A DNA stretch of 64,000 bases from Alphaproteobacteria bacterium (GTDB lineage: Bacteria; Pseudomonadota; Alphaproteobacteria; UBA8366; Aestuariispiraceae): contig JASJDC010000012.1 of the NCBI GenBank assembly GCA_030065235.1, positions 1 through 64,000 of the forward strand, written 5' to 3'. Each line of letters begins with the position of its first letter. Position 1 is the first letter of the stretch. Position numbers and translations under genes: made by a program. Under the pieces are notes generated by a model, which was given only the letters and a program-made list of their open reading frames with translations, ran no database searches and was not told the DNA's origin. Positions 34,502-44,475 of this stretch are shown in pieces.

Positions 34502-35353
34502 CTATTCCGCCGCTCCGGCTGTGACATTGGGCGCGAAGATCGATTCCGCGCGCTCTGCGATCTCGGCGGCGGCGTTGCGCAGCAAAGGCGCCAGCGCCGC
34601 CAGATCGGCCAAGGACTCGCGATGCACGGAACTTGTGAAGGAGATCCCGCCCAGCACCACGCCGTTTCGGCTTAAGACCGGGGCGGCGACGCAGATGATG
34701 CCCAATTCATGCTCTTCCCGGTCATAGGCGACCCCGGTCCGAGCGACATCTTCCAGATTGGCGCGCAAGGCGTCGGGATCGGACAGCGTGTGCGGCGTGT
34801 ATTCGTGAAAAGACTGTTTGGCGATCGCGTCCGCGCGCTCGCGTTCCGGCAGGTGCGCCAGCATCGCTTTGCCGACGCCGGTGCAATAGGCCGGCCCGAT
34901 CCGCCCCGCGTCGCTGAACATCGCCACAGGCCGGGCCGCGTTGCGTTTGTCGAGATAGAGCACCTGCGCATTGTCGAGCTGGGCTAGATGCACGGTGCGC
35001 TTGGTCTGCGCCGACAAGGCGTCCAAGACCGGCCGTGCCGCATCGCCCAAGCTAGACTGGCTCCAGGCCGCATGCGCCAAGCGAATCAGGCGCAATCCAA
35101 GGCTGTAGCGCTGGCTCTCTGCATCATACTGCACCATGCCCTGCGACAGCAGCGTTTGCAGCAGCCGGTAGAGCGTCGCCTTGGGAAAGGGGGCGTCGTT
35201 CAGCAAATCGACAAACCGGACCGGCCGTCCGGCCGCCGCGACCGCGTCCAACACCGCCAGGGCCTTGGCGACCGTACCGTCCGCTTTGGCGCCGGATCGG
35301 CCGTTGGTTTGCCTCACTGAGTGCGCGTTCTCTCGCTGCACGCTGTCCTCCAT
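34502..35353 (-). CDS. IclR-family transcriptional regulator
   Basis: 283 residues from ATG 35353 (TTG 35395 possible). The N-terminal winged helix-turn-helix is VAKALAVLDAVAAAGRPVRF, then ATLYRLLQTLLSQGMVQYD. The effector domain contains GIGPAYCTGVGKAMLAHLPE-like sequence and GISFTSSVHRESLADLAALA. IclR proteins repress sugar or aromatic operons and respond to a metabolite. It lies between the ATPase and the divergent importer operon, so regulation of galactoside uptake is likely. A candidate operator is at 35512-35528. Confidence 0.88.
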   Translation of the reverse strand: MEDSVQRENAHSVRQTNGRSGAKADGTVAKALAVLDAVAAAGRPVRFVDLLNDAPFPKATLYRLLQTLLSQGMVQYDAESQRYSLGLRLIRLAHAAWSQSSLGDAARPVLDALSAQTKRTVHLAQLDNAQVLYLDKRNAARPVAMFSDAGRIGPAYCTGVGKAMLAHLPERERADAIAKQSFHEYTPHTLSDPDALRANLEDVARTGVAYDREEHELGIICVAAPVLSRNGVVLGGISFTSSVHRESLADLAALAPLLRNAAAEIAERAESIFAPNVTAGAAE

Positions 35354-35449
35354 GTGCGGATGGCGCGCGCCGTCCGCCCCATCATGACGCGACAATCACG
35401 TCTGCGCCGCCCTATGCTGGCAGGCGACCGCGCTTGCATAGGGCGATAC

Positions 35450-35528
35450 TTGACAAACTTTATCGAGCGCGCGCATGATTTTCAATAATCAAAACACAGT
35501 TTCAGTATGTGGAACTATCAATGAGTTC
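35450..35528 (+). promoter_or_regulatory. Candidate promoter and operator of the galactoside operon
   Basis: TTGACA (35450-35455) and CATGAT (35474-35479), spaced 18 bases, resemble -35 and weak -10 elements reading toward the binding-protein gene. Downstream, GAACT (35512-35516) and AGTTC (35524-35528) form an inverted repeat with a seven-base spacer. Its location between promoter and gene fits a repressor site, most simply for the adjacent IclR protein. Confidence 0.4.
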
Positions 35529-35611
35529 GGATGCGGCGGTTGTTTTAGCGTGAAGCGAATGCGGATCGGCTTCAGCCCTCATCCAGACGGATCCAACATC
35601 GGGAGGAAGAA

Positions 35612-36850
35612 ATGCTTCATCGGATCGCAACCACCTTCGGCGCTGCCGCCATCGCGTTGAGCCTGACGGCGGGTTCCGCTCTCGCGGGCACGCTGGTGAT
35701 TAACACCGATACGTCAAACCCCGCGCCCAAGGCGGCTTTCCAGGCCTTGATCGACGGGTTCAAGGCCGAGAACCCGGATATCGAAGTGAAATGGAACCTG
35801 TTCGATCGAGAAGGCTACAAGACGTCGATCCGCAACTTCCTGACCGCTGAGGCGCCCGATGTGGCGACCTGGTATGCCGGAAACCGGATGCTTCCTTACG
35901 TTGAAGCAGGCTTGTTCGAAGATGTCTCCGATCTTTGGGAGCAGGAAGGCTGGAACGACAGTCTGAAATCCGCCGCCGCCTCGATGACGATCGACGGCAA
36001 GAAATGGGGCATTCCCTATACCTACTATCAGTGGGGCGTTTATTATCGAAAGGACATTTTCGACCAGTATGGGCTGAGCGTTCCAGAGACGTGGGACGAT
36101 CTGCTCGCGGTCTCAAAAACCCTGAAAGAGAATGATGTCGCGCCCTTCACGATCGGCACGAAGTTCCTTTGGACCGCCGCCGGCTGGTTCGACTACCTGA
36201 ACCTCCGGGTCAACGGGTACGAGTTCCATATGGATCTGACCGCCGGAAAAGCGTCTTATGACGATCCGAAGGTTCAAGCCGTTTTTGACCGTTGGTCGGA
36301 GCTGGTCGAGGCTGGGTACTTCATTGACAACCATGCGAACTATTCCTGGCAGGAGTCGCTGCCCTTCATGGTGCAGGGTGACGCCGCCATGATCCTGATG
36401 GGCAATTTCGCCGTGGCGCCGTTGCGGGAGGCTGGTCTGACCGATGACCAATTGGGCTTCTTCCAGTTCCCGGAAATCACCCCGGGCCTGCCCAAAGCGG
36501 AAGATGCGCCGACCGACACGGTTCATATTCCGGCGAACGCCAAGAATAAGGAAGACGCTAAAAAGTTCCTGGCTTATGTCGCGCGCGCTGATGTACAGAC
36601 CACGCTTAATGCGAGCCTGGGTCAATTGCCGGTCAACAGCGGGTCCGAGCGCCCGGACGACAAATTCCTGAGCCAAGGGTTCGACATGTTGAGCGACGCC
36701 TATGCGCTGGCCCAGTTCTACGATCGGGACGCGCCGGCGGCGATGGCGAAAGCCGGTATGGAAGGCTTCCAGGAATTCATGGTGAAGCCGGAACGCAAGG
36801 ACGCGATCCTTGAGCGTCTGACGAAGATCCAGCAGCGGGTCTACAAATAA
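35612..36850 (+). CDS. Extracellular sugar-binding protein of ABC importer
   Basis: 412 residues from ATG 35612 behind GGGAGGAAG. A signal peptide ends GSALA at residue 25. The mature protein has the family 1 solute-binding pattern: FKAENPDIEVKWNLFDREGY, ATWYAGNRMLPYVEAGLFED, YTYYQWGVYYRKDIFDQYGL and WQESLPFMVQGDAAMILMGN. It delivers an oligosaccharide to the two permeases encoded downstream. The enzymes in the operon indicate alpha- and beta-galactosides as ligands; that is inference. Confidence 0.9.
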   Translation: MLHRIATTFGAAAIALSLTAGSALAGTLVINTDTSNPAPKAAFQALIDGFKAENPDIEVKWNLFDREGYKTSIRNFLTAEAPDVATWYAGNRMLPYVEAGLFEDVSDLWEQEGWNDSLKSAAASMTIDGKKWGIPYTYYQWGVYYRKDIFDQYGLSVPETWDDLLAVSKTLKENDVAPFTIGTKFLWTAAGWFDYLNLRVNGYEFHMDLTAGKASYDDPKVQAVFDRWSELVEAGYFIDNHANYSWQESLPFMVQGDAAMILMGNFAVAPLREAGLTDDQLGFFQFPEITPGLPKAEDAPTDTVHIPANAKNKEDAKKFLAYVARADVQTTLNASLGQLPVNSGSERPDDKFLSQGFDMLSDAYALAQFYDRDAPAAMAKAGMEGFQEFMVKPERKDAILERLTKIQQRVYK

Positions 36851-36949
36851 GCGCTGAACGACGACTGGGCGGCGGGCTTTGGTGCGCCGCCCGGTCGCTC
36901 CTACCGGCGGTCCGCGGACCGTCTGGACAGTGGTTAGGGGACGCGGACC

Positions 36950-37879
36950 GTGTCGGATATAACGGCTTCATCCCGGTTTGGCGGGGGCGGCGCCTCAGTT
37001 TGGCGCCGCAACCAACGGCGGATCGCGCCCTGGCTGTTCCTGGGGCCGGGCATCCTGATGTTCGTGCTCTATGTGATCCTGCCGATCTTCGAATCGGTCT
37101 GGATCAGTCTCTATGAATGGGATGGCATCGGGGCCAAGGAATTCATCGGCTTCGGAAATTACGTCGAACTGGTTGATGACGACGCTTTTTACACCTCCCT
37201 GAAAAACAATGTTATCTGGCTGGTGCTCTATATGTTGGCGCCGCCGGCGGGCCTGCTGATCGCATTGTTCCTGAACCAGAATGTGCGCGGCATTCGGCTC
37301 GCCAAATCTTTGTTCTTCTTCCCTTTTGTCATTAGCCAGGTCGTTGTCGGCCTTGTGTTCTCCTGGTTCTACGACCCGTCCTTTGGGCTGTTGGCGGAAC
37401 TTTTGAGACTGGTCGGCCTCGAGCCGATTCCGGTTTTGGCGGATGAGCGCTACGTTACCTATGGCATTATCATCGCCGGGCTGTGGCCGCAGACCGCCTA
37501 TTGCATGATCCTGTATCTGACGGGCCTGAACGCCGTTTCGGCGGATCAGATCGAGGCCGGACGGCTGGACGGCGCCAAGGGCTGGCGGATGCTCTGGTTC
37601 GTGATCCTGCCGCAGTTGCGTCCGGCGACCTTCATTGCGGTTGTCGTCACCGTGATCGGCGCACTGCGCTCTTTCGACCTGATCTCAATCATGACAGACG
37701 GCGGTCCCTATGGGTCGAGCCGGGTCCTCGCCTTTTTCATGTATGAGCAGGCTTTGTCGGAATACGGTTTCCGCATGGGCTACGGCGCGGCCATCGCCGT
37801 CGTCCTGTTCCTGATTATGATGGTCTATATCGCCTTCTTCCTGTGGCGGATGAACCGGGACGAGAAGGGGGGCGGCTAA
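36950..37879 (+). CDS. Sugar ABC transporter permease (MalF/UgpA type)
   Basis: 309 residues from GTG 36950, following TTAGGGGA. Six membrane helices, the first at about residues 26-50. The cytoplasmic EAA loop reads IEAGRLDGAKGWRMLWFVIL-P, which docks on the ATPase. The phrase DLISIMTDGGPYGSSRVLAF is typical of this family. It pairs with the second permease, starting one base after this stop. Confidence 0.92.
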   Translation: MSDITASSRFGGGGASVWRRNQRRIAPWLFLGPGILMFVLYVILPIFESVWISLYEWDGIGAKEFIGFGNYVELVDDDAFYTSLKNNVIWLVLYMLAPPAGLLIALFLNQNVRGIRLAKSLFFFPFVISQVVVGLVFSWFYDPSFGLLAELLRLVGLEPIPVLADERYVTYGIIIAGLWPQTAYCMILYLTGLNAVSADQIEAGRLDGAKGWRMLWFVILPQLRPATFIAVVVTVIGALRSFDLISIMTDGGPYGSSRVLAFFMYEQALSEYGFRMGYGAAIAVVLFLIMMVYIAFFLWRMNRDEKGGG

Positions 37880-37880
37880 G

Positions 37881-38729
37881 ATGTTTCCGACCCCGATCGA
37901 ACGCACCGCCGCGCCGACACAGGCGCTCTACAAGATCGCGCTGCCGATCAGCCTGTTGCTTTGGCTGGCGCCGTTGCTGGCGGTGATGCTGACCTCCGTC
38001 CGCAGCCAGGGCGACATCATCGCCGGCAATTACTGGGGATGGCCGACCGATTTCGACCTGATGGAGAACTATCTGGCGGTGTTCCAGAACTCGCCGATCG
38101 GGCAATATATCTGGAATTCCTTCAAGGTCACGATCCCGACCGTGATCGGCGCGGTGGCGCTGAGCTGCATGACCGGCTTCGCGCTGGCGGTCTACAAGTT
38201 CAAGGGCAACCTGCTCTTGTTCTTCATGTTCGTCGCCGGGAACTTTATCCCGTTCCAGATCCTGATGGTGCCGGTCCGTGATTTCACCCTGCAGCTTGGG
38301 CTTTATGATACCACCATGGGGCTGGTGCTGTTTCATGTCGCCTTCCAGACCGGCTTCTGCACCTTATTCATGCGCAATTTCATCAAGGCCCTGCCGTTTG
38401 AGTTGATCGAGGCGGCGCGAGTCGAGGGCGTGAGCGAGGTGCGGATCTTCTGGTTCGTCGTGCTGCCGTTGATGCGGCCCGCCATCGCGGCGCTCAGCGT
38501 CTTGATCTTCACTTTCATCTGGAACGACTATTTCTGGGCGACGGTGTTGGTCCAGGGCAAGCACGCCCTGCCGGTGACGGCGGGTCTCTATTCCTTGAAC
38601 GGGCAGTGGATTGCGGCATGGCACCTGGTCTCGGCGGGGTCCATCGTCGCGGCGCTGCCGCCGGTGGCGATGTTCTTCTTGATGCAGAAGCATTTCATCG
38701 CCGGGCTGACCCTGGGCGCGGTTAAGTGA
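37881..38729 (+). CDS. Sugar ABC transporter permease (MalG/UgpE type)
   Basis: 282 residues with six membrane helices. The EAA loop is ELIEAARVEGVSEVRIFWFV, and the C-terminus MFFLMQKHFIAGLTLGAVK is the standard ending of MalG-type permeases. It completes the transporter with the binding protein, first permease and the ATPase at 33324-34430. Its stop overlaps the alpha-galactosidase start in GTGA (38726-38729). Confidence 0.92.
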   Translation: MFPTPIERTAAPTQALYKIALPISLLLWLAPLLAVMLTSVRSQGDIIAGNYWGWPTDFDLMENYLAVFQNSPIGQYIWNSFKVTIPTVIGAVALSCMTGFALAVYKFKGNLLLFFMFVAGNFIPFQILMVPVRDFTLQLGLYDTTMGLVLFHVAFQTGFCTLFMRNFIKALPFELIEAARVEGVSEVRIFWFVVLPLMRPAIAALSVLIFTFIWNDYFWATVLVQGKHALPVTAGLYSLNGQWIAAWHLVSAGSIVAALPPVAMFFLMQKHFIAGLTLGAVK

Positions 38730-40891
38730 CCGGCGCCGCCTTGTGGCGGTTGGATGGGCCGCACCAGACATTTCTGTTCGCCAGTATCGATAACCGCGTC
38801 CCGGAATGCGTCTACTGGGGCGCGCCGCTGCCTGCGCGTCAGGATTACGATTCGCTTTCGGCTTGGGCGCTGGCCGGCCGCCGCGCGCCGATCGGCGGCA
38901 TGCTCGACCAATCGACGGGCGTCGCTCTGCTGCCGGAGCGTTCTTCGGCCTTTCTTGGAGCGCCGGGGATTGAGGCGATGCGTCCGGACGGGGCCGCATG
39001 GGCGACGCGGTTCGAACTGGTCGATGTCGAAGCCATTGGCCAGGGGCTTTACTTCGTTTGCCGCGACGCCGCCGCCGGGTTCGCGCTGAGCATCGGACTG
39101 GGGATCGAGCCGCGCTCCGGTTGCTTGTCGGGCGTCAGCCAGATCGTGAATGAGGGCGCGAACGACCTTCATCTCCCATGGCTCAGCGCTCCGGTCCTGC
39201 CGGGCCCCGCCCATGGCGCGGAGATCATCGACTATACCGGCCGCTGGTGCCGAGAATTTCAGCCCCAGCACACGCCTTGGCGGGCCGGCGCGCATTTGCG
39301 CGAAATTCGCACCGGCCGCACCGATCATCAGCATTATCCGGGGCTGCATCTGCCGGCCCAGGGTGGCGATTCTGAGCGCGCCGACCCCGAGCGCGGCGGC
39401 TGCTACGCGCTGCAGTTGGGCTGGTCCGGCGGCGCCCGCATGGTCGCCGAGCAGACGCCGGACGGTCTGCGCCAGATCCAGATGGGCGCCGCCACGATCC
39501 CGGGCGAACGGGTTTTGAAGCCGGGAGAGGCGCACGCCTCGCCGCCGATTTTCGCCGCTTATCGCGAAAGCCTGTCCGAGACAGCCTCGAGTTTTCATGC
39601 GCTTGGCCGATCCCTGGCGCCCGCGACGCCGATGCAGGACCGTCCGCGACTGGTGCATCTGAACTGCTGGGAGGCGGTCTATTTCAACCATGATACTGAA
39701 GATCTGCTCGATCTGGCGCGCGCCGGCGCGGCGCTGGGCTGCGAACGGTTCGTGCTCGATGACGGCTGGTTCCTCGGTCGACGCGATGATACCGCAGGGC
39801 TCGGCGATTGGCGGGTCGACCCGGATGTGTACCCAGAGGGTCTGACGCCCCTGATCGATGGCGTGCGCGCCCTGGGTCTCGATTTCGGCCTTTGGGTCGA
39901 GCCGGAGATGGTCAATCTCGACAGCGATTTGGCCCGCGCCCACCCCGACTGGATCCTTCGGCCGCCGGATTTGCCGCAAATTGAGGGCCGCCACCAGTTG
40001 GTGTTGGATCTCGCGCGGCCTGAGGTCTCCGACCATCTGTTTGGCGCATTGGACGCGCTGTTGAGCGATCACAAGATCGGCTATCTGAAATGGGACCATA
40101 ACCGGCCGTTGACCATGCCGGGCGGCGCCGACGGTCGTCCTTCCGTGATCGCTCAGACCGAGGCCGTCTATGCGCTGCTTGACCGGCTTCGGGCGGCGCA
40201 TCCGAGCGTCGAGATCGAAAGCTGCGCCTCGGGCGGCGGACGGATTGATCTCGGTATTCTGACCCGCACGCACCGGGTCTGGCTTTCGGACTCCAACGAC
40301 CCGGTCGAACGGCTGCGCATGCAGCATATCGCCGCCCGGTTCCTGGCGCCGGAAATTGCCGGTGCGCATATCGGACCGTCGCCGGCGCATACGTCGGGCC
40401 GCGAGACGCCGATCGCCTTCCGCGCCTGGGTCGCGGCCCAGCGCTGGATGGGGTTGGAACTGGACCCGCGCATCCTGTCCGACGACGAGGCGGATTTGGT
40501 CAAGCGCGTCATCGGCTGGTATCGCGCCAACCGGGCCTTTCTGCATGGCGCCGAGTGCCGTTTGCTCAACGCGCCCAAGGGCGGTTTCGCCGAACTCTTC
40601 ATTGCCGAGGATCGGTCGCGTTTCATCCTATTCTATGGGGTGGCCGAGGCGGCGGACGCCACCGCGGCGCCGCCTTTGCTCTTGGCGGGTTTGGACGCCG
40701 ATTCGGTCTATGAGTGCCGTTGGGTGAACGCACAGGACTGCCGCAGCGCCAGCCGGGATGCTGTCCATAGCGCCGGCGCGGCTTTGGAAAAAGGAATGAG
40801 CGTCAGCGGCGCGCTTTTAATGCAAGGCGGTTTGTCGATCCCGCATCTCTTCCCGCAGAGCATGATGGTGGTGGAGGGGCGCGCGTCGTGA
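38726..40891 (+). CDS. Alpha-galactosidase, GH36
   Basis: 721 residues from GTG 38726. A beta-sandwich N-terminal domain precedes the barrel from about residue 310 (HLNCWEAVYFNHDTEDLLDL, FVLDDGWFLGRRDD). The nucleophile is D457 in YLKWDHNR and the acid/base is D522 in WLSDSNDP; ESCASGGGRIDLGIL lies between. No signal peptide, so it acts in the cytosol on imported alpha-galactosides such as melibiose or raffinose, releasing galactose. It overlaps both neighbours by four bases (GTGA), indicating tight co-translation. Confidence 0.93.
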   Translation: MTGAALWRLDGPHQTFLFASIDNRVPECVYWGAPLPARQDYDSLSAWALAGRRAPIGGMLDQSTGVALLPERSSAFLGAPGIEAMRPDGAAWATRFELVDVEAIGQGLYFVCRDAAAGFALSIGLGIEPRSGCLSGVSQIVNEGANDLHLPWLSAPVLPGPAHGAEIIDYTGRWCREFQPQHTPWRAGAHLREIRTGRTDHQHYPGLHLPAQGGDSERADPERGGCYALQLGWSGGARMVAEQTPDGLRQIQMGAATIPGERVLKPGEAHASPPIFAAYRESLSETASSFHALGRSLAPATPMQDRPRLVHLNCWEAVYFNHDTEDLLDLARAGAALGCERFVLDDGWFLGRRDDTAGLGDWRVDPDVYPEGLTPLIDGVRALGLDFGLWVEPEMVNLDSDLARAHPDWILRPPDLPQIEGRHQLVLDLARPEVSDHLFGALDALLSDHKIGYLKWDHNRPLTMPGGADGRPSVIAQTEAVYALLDRLRAAHPSVEIESCASGGGRIDLGILTRTHRVWLSDSNDPVERLRMQHIAARFLAPEIAGAHIGPSPAHTSGRETPIAFRAWVAAQRWMGLELDPRILSDDEADLVKRVIGWYRANRAFLHGAECRLLNAPKGGFAELFIAEDRSRFILFYGVAEAADATAAPPLLLAGLDADSVYECRWVNAQDCRSASRDAVHSAGAALEKGMSVSGALLMQGGLSIPHLFPQSMMVVEGRAS

Positions 40892-41850
40892 CTAGGCGAG
40901 GAGCTTTAGTCCCCGATTGGATCGCCGCCGATTGGGGCACCAGCAACCTGCGGCTCTGGGCGATGCGCGCCGACGGCGCGGTGCTGGCGAGAAGCGAGAG
41001 CCAAGCGGGCATGGGGGTCCTATCCGGCGCTGAGGCGTTCGAGGCGGCCTTGCTGGAGGGCTGCGTCGATTGGCTGCCGCCAGACCCCAAGGTCCGTGTC
41101 CCCGTCATCGCCTGCGGCATGGTCGGCGCGCGCGAGGGCTGGATCAACGCGCCCTATTCGGACCTGGCGTCGTTGCAGGATCACTCGGATCTCTACCGCG
41201 CCGCCATTGCAGCGCCGGTTGTCGATCCGCGCCTGGACGTCCGTATCCTGCCGGGTCTCAAACGCGTGGATCCCGCCGATGTCATGCGCGGCGAGGAGAC
41301 GCAATTGGGCGGCTTCCTGATGGACCGGCCCGGCTATGACGGTTTGGTTTGCTTGCCGGGCACACACAGCAAATGGGTGCGGTTGAAGGCCGGCCGGATC
41401 GCTGATTTCCATACGCTGATGACGGGCGAATTGTTTGCACTGCTCTCGCGGCAATCCATCTTGCGGCACACGCTTTCAGTTGACGGCGACGATCCGGATC
41501 AATTCACGTTGGCGGTTGTGGAGGCTTCCGCGAAGCCGCTCTCCGCCTTGGACTCGCTGTTCGGTCTGCGCGCCAGCGCCTTGGTGTCCGACCTCTCGCC
41601 GTCGGAAGCGGGCGCACGCTTGTCGGGACTTTTGCTCGGCGCTGAACTGGCGGCGGTGCGTGATCGGCATGGCGCGGCGGCGCTGCAGTCGGCGCCGATT
41701 GTTCTGATCGGCGTCGCAGCGCTGAGCGACCACTATCGCGCGGCGCTTAAGACGATCGGCGTCAAAGCTGAGATCATCAGCGGCGAGGATCTCGCGCTGA
41801 AGGGACTGACAGCGGCACATGCCATCTTGATCGGAGAGCGCGCATCATGA
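40888..41850 (+). CDS. dgoK: 2-dehydro-3-deoxygalactonokinase
   Basis: 320 residues from GTG 40888, overlapping the preceding stop. The phosphate-1 loop is [13 protein letters not shown] and the family phrase [20 protein letters not shown], followed by [19 protein letters not shown], is diagnostic of DgoK. It phosphorylates 2-keto-3-deoxygalactonate in the De Ley-Doudoroff pathway, so galactose released by the two galactosidases is oxidised rather than sent through the Leloir route. Confidence 0.92.
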   Translation: MTRRGALVPDWIAADWGTSNLRLWAMRADGAVLARSESQAGMGVLSGAEAFEAALLEGCVDWLPPDPKVRVPVIACGMVGAREGWINAPYSDLASLQDHSDLYRAAIAAPVVDPRLDVRILPGLKRVDPADVMRGEETQLGGFLMDRPGYDGLVCLPGTHSKWVRLKAGRIADFHTLMTGELFALLSRQSILRHTLSVDGDDPDQFTLAVVEASAKPLSALDSLFGLRASALVSDLSPSEAGARLSGLLLGAELAAVRDRHGAAALQSAPIVLIGVAALSDHYRAALKTIGVKAEIISGEDLALKGLTAAHAILIGERAS

Positions 41851-42470
41851 CTGAAGCACGACCGCTGGTCGCCATTCTGCGCGGTGTTGCGCCTGACGAG
41901 GCGGTTCCGATCGCCGAGGCCCTGGCGGTGGCCGGGATTACAAGGATCGAAACGCCGCTCAACTCGCCCGACCCGCTTGAGAGCATCGGCCGGATGGCGG
42001 CGGCGCTTGGCGGACAGGCGCAAATAGGGGCCGGCACGGTTTTGACCCCAGCAGATGTACGCGCGGTCGCGAAGGCGGGCGGGAGTTTCATCGTCTCGCC
42101 CAACACGGACCAGAATGTGATCGCCGAAAGCAAGCGGCTTGGCCTTGGCTCCTGGCCGGGCGCCTTCACGGCAACCGAGTGTTTCGAGGCGCTGAAGGCG
42201 GGCGCGGATGTGCTGAAACTTTTTCCCGTTAGCAAGCTCGGCCCCGACGGCGTGAAAGCCTTGAAGGCCGTCTTGCCGAAAGACACGCCCGTCTATGGGG
42301 TCGGCGGCGTCGATCATACGAATTTCGCGCCCTACGCCGCCGCCGGCTGTACAGGCTTTGGCCTGGGCTCGGGCCTCTACAAGCCGGGCCGCACGGTGGC
42401 GGAGGTTCGCGCCATCGCAGAGAAGACTGTCGCCGCTTGGGACTCCTTGGCGGCTGGGTCAACACCGTGA
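41847..42470 (+). CDS. dgoA: 2-dehydro-3-deoxy-6-phosphogalactonate aldolase
   Basis: 207 residues, overlapping dgoK in ATGA (41847-41850). The class I KDPG/KDPGal aldolase features are present: [13 protein letters not shown], the catalytic Glu in [21 protein letters not shown], and Schiff-base Lys in [20 protein letters not shown]. It cleaves KDPGal to pyruvate and glyceraldehyde 3-phosphate. The PLNSP motif (rather than TLRTP) fits the galactonate-specific branch. Early pathway enzymes (galactose dehydrogenase, lactonase, dehydratase) are not in this window. Confidence 0.92.
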   Translation: MTEARPLVAILRGVAPDEAVPIAEALAVAGITRIETPLNSPDPLESIGRMAAALGGQAQIGAGTVLTPADVRAVAKAGGSFIVSPNTDQNVIAESKRLGLGSWPGAFTATECFEALKAGADVLKLFPVSKLGPDGVKALKAVLPKDTPVYGVGGVDHTNFAPYAAAGCTGFGLGSGLYKPGRTVAEVRAIAEKTVAAWDSLAAGSTP

Positions 42471-42495
42471 TGCGCTCGATGTTTGAGGCTTCGCC

Positions 42496-44475
42496 ATGAC
42501 GGCGCCTGAGTTCCAGCGCCGGCTCGGCGTCTGCTATTACCCGGAACATTGGCCGGAAGAAGGTTGGGCGGAAGACGCGCGCCGGATGGTGGAACTGGGC
42601 CTGACCTGGGTCCGGATCGGCGAGTTCGCCTGGAGCCGGCTGGAGCCTGCGCCGGGAGACTATGCGTTCGGCTGGCTGGACCGCGCGGTCGCGGTGCTGG
42701 GAGAGGCCGGTTTGAAGGTGGTGCTGGGAACCCCGACGGCGACGCCGCCGCGCTGGCTGCTGGATCGTCATCCCGACATGCTGGCGGTGGGCGCGGATGG
42801 ACAGCCGCGCGGCTTCGGCTCACGTCGTCATTACTGTTTCAGCCATGAAGGCTATCGCGACGAATCCGCCCGGATCACCGCGGCCTTGGCCGAGCGTTGC
42901 GGCGAGAACGACGCGGTCGCGGCCTGGCAGACCGATAATGAATATGGCTGCCACGACACCGTGCTCAGCTATTCGGACGCGGCGCTGGCGGCCTTCCGGC
43001 TCTGGCTCTTGCGCAAATATGAAACGATCGAGGCGCTGAACGCGGCCTGGGGCAATGTCTTTTGGTCGATGGAATACACCGCCTTCGACCAGATCGGCGC
43101 GCCGGTCGGGACCGTCACCGAGCCCAATCCGGCCCACGTGCTTGACTACGCCCGGTTCAGCAGCGATCAGGTCGCCGATTTCAACAGAATTCAGGCTGAC
43201 ATCATTCGCGCCGCCAGCCCGGGTCGGACGATCCTGCACAATTATATGGGGCGGGTGCTGGATTTCGACCATTTCAAGACCGGGGCCGATCTCGACGCGG
43301 CCTCTTGGGACTCCTACCCGTTGGGTTTCCTCGAGGATCGGCTCGAGATGGCGGAGGCGCGGCGGCTGCGCCTTTTGCGCCAGGGTGACCCGGATTTTCA
43401 GGCCTTTCATCACGATCTCTACCGCGCCGTCGGCAAGGGACGATCCTGGGTGATGGAACAGCAACCGGGGCCGGTGAATTGGGCCGGGCATAATCCGGCG
43501 CCGTTGCCCGGCATGGTGCGACTCTGGACCTGGGAAGCCTTCGCTCATGGGGCCGAGGTGGTGAGCTATTTTCGCTGGCGTCAGGCGCCTTTCGCCCAGG
43601 AGCAAATGCATACGGGCCTGTTGCGGCCCGACAGCGTCCCGGCGCAAGGCTACGCCGAGGCGCGCCAGGTCGCTGAGGAGGTCGCCCGGTTGCATAATCA
43701 AGGGGCCGGAGACGTGGGGCTGCGGCGCAACCCTGTCGCCCTGATCTTCGACTATGAAAGCGCCTGGGCCTGGGGCGCACAGCCGCAGGGCGCCGGCTTC
43801 GACTATTTCGACTTGGTCTTCGCCTTCTATCGGGCCCTACGCCGATTGGGCGTCGGGGTCGATTTCATTCCGCCGACGGTCGCCGACCTATCGACCTACA
43901 AGGTGGCCTTCGCGCCGGGCCTGTTTGCGTGGACGGTGTCGCTGAGACAGGTATTGGCCGACTTCAAAGGTGTTTTCTTCGCTGGTCCGCGCAGCGGTTC
44001 TAAGACAAAGGATTTCATAACTCCGACAGCTATGCCGCCCGACCTGCCGGACCGATTTCCCGGTTTGGTCGTCTCCCGTGTCGAGAGCATTCGCCCGGGC
44101 GCAGAAATTGCGTTGGAGGATGGCGGCGTGCTCCAGCTCTGGTGCGAGTTACTTGATGTTCCAGAAGAATTCTCGGTCGATGAGGCCACGGCCGAAGGCG
44201 ATCCAGTGTTGGTCCGGCGCGGCCAATCCTACTATCTCGCCGGCTGGCCGGAACAAGACGCTTTGGCGCGCATGGTCTCCGCCACGCTGACCCGCGCTGC
44301 CGTCAAAACCGAGCCGGTCACCGGCGACCTGCGCCTGACCGAAGATGTAACCTACCGCTACATCTTCAACTACGGCCCTGAGCCGGCCGACGCGTCGCCG
44401 CTGATCGGCGCGCGCGAGATCGTGCTGGGAACGCCAAACATGCAACCCGCTGATGTCGTGATCGCGCGACGGTGA
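42496..44475 (+). CDS. Beta-galactosidase, GH42
   Basis: 659 residues, opening GVCYYPEHWPEEGWAEDARR, the GH42 signature. The acid/base is E149 in WQTDNEYGCHD and the nucleophile E321 in WVMEQQPGPVNWA. A Rossmann-like trimerisation domain (VALIFDYESAWAWGAQPQGA) and a small C-terminal beta domain follow. It lacks a signal peptide and would hydrolyse imported beta-galactosides in the cytosol. It is the last gene of the operon beginning at 35612. Confidence 0.94.
   Translation: MTAPEFQRRLGVCYYPEHWPEEGWAEDARRMVELGLTWVRIGEFAWSRLEPAPGDYAFGWLDRAVAVLGEAGLKVVLGTPTATPPRWLLDRHPDMLAVGADGQPRGFGSRRHYCFSHEGYRDESARITAALAERCGENDAVAAWQTDNEYGCHDTVLSYSDAALAAFRLWLLRKYETIEALNAAWGNVFWSMEYTAFDQIGAPVGTVTEPNPAHVLDYARFSSDQVADFNRIQADIIRAASPGRTILHNYMGRVLDFDHFKTGADLDAASWDSYPLGFLEDRLEMAEARRLRLLRQGDPDFQAFHHDLYRAVGKGRSWVMEQQPGPVNWAGHNPAPLPGMVRLWTWEAFAHGAEVVSYFRWRQAPFAQEQMHTGLLRPDSVPAQGYAEARQVAEEVARLHNQGAGDVGLRRNPVALIFDYESAWAWGAQPQGAGFDYFDLVFAFYRALRRLGVGVDFIPPTVADLSTYKVAFAPGLFAWTVSLRQVLADFKGVFFAGPRSGSKTKDFITPTAMPPDLPDRFPGLVVSRVESIRPGAEIALEDGGVLQLWCELLDVPEEFSVDEATAEGDPVLVRRGQSYYLAGWPEQDALARMVSATLTRAAVKTEPVTGDLRLTEDVTYRYIFNYGPEPADASPLIGAREIVLGTPNMQPADVVIARR

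Noticed and set aside
38588-40546. Minus-strand frame of about 650 codons
   Set aside because: It is the antisense of the alpha-galactosidase gene, whose plus-strand frame has complete GH36 motifs.
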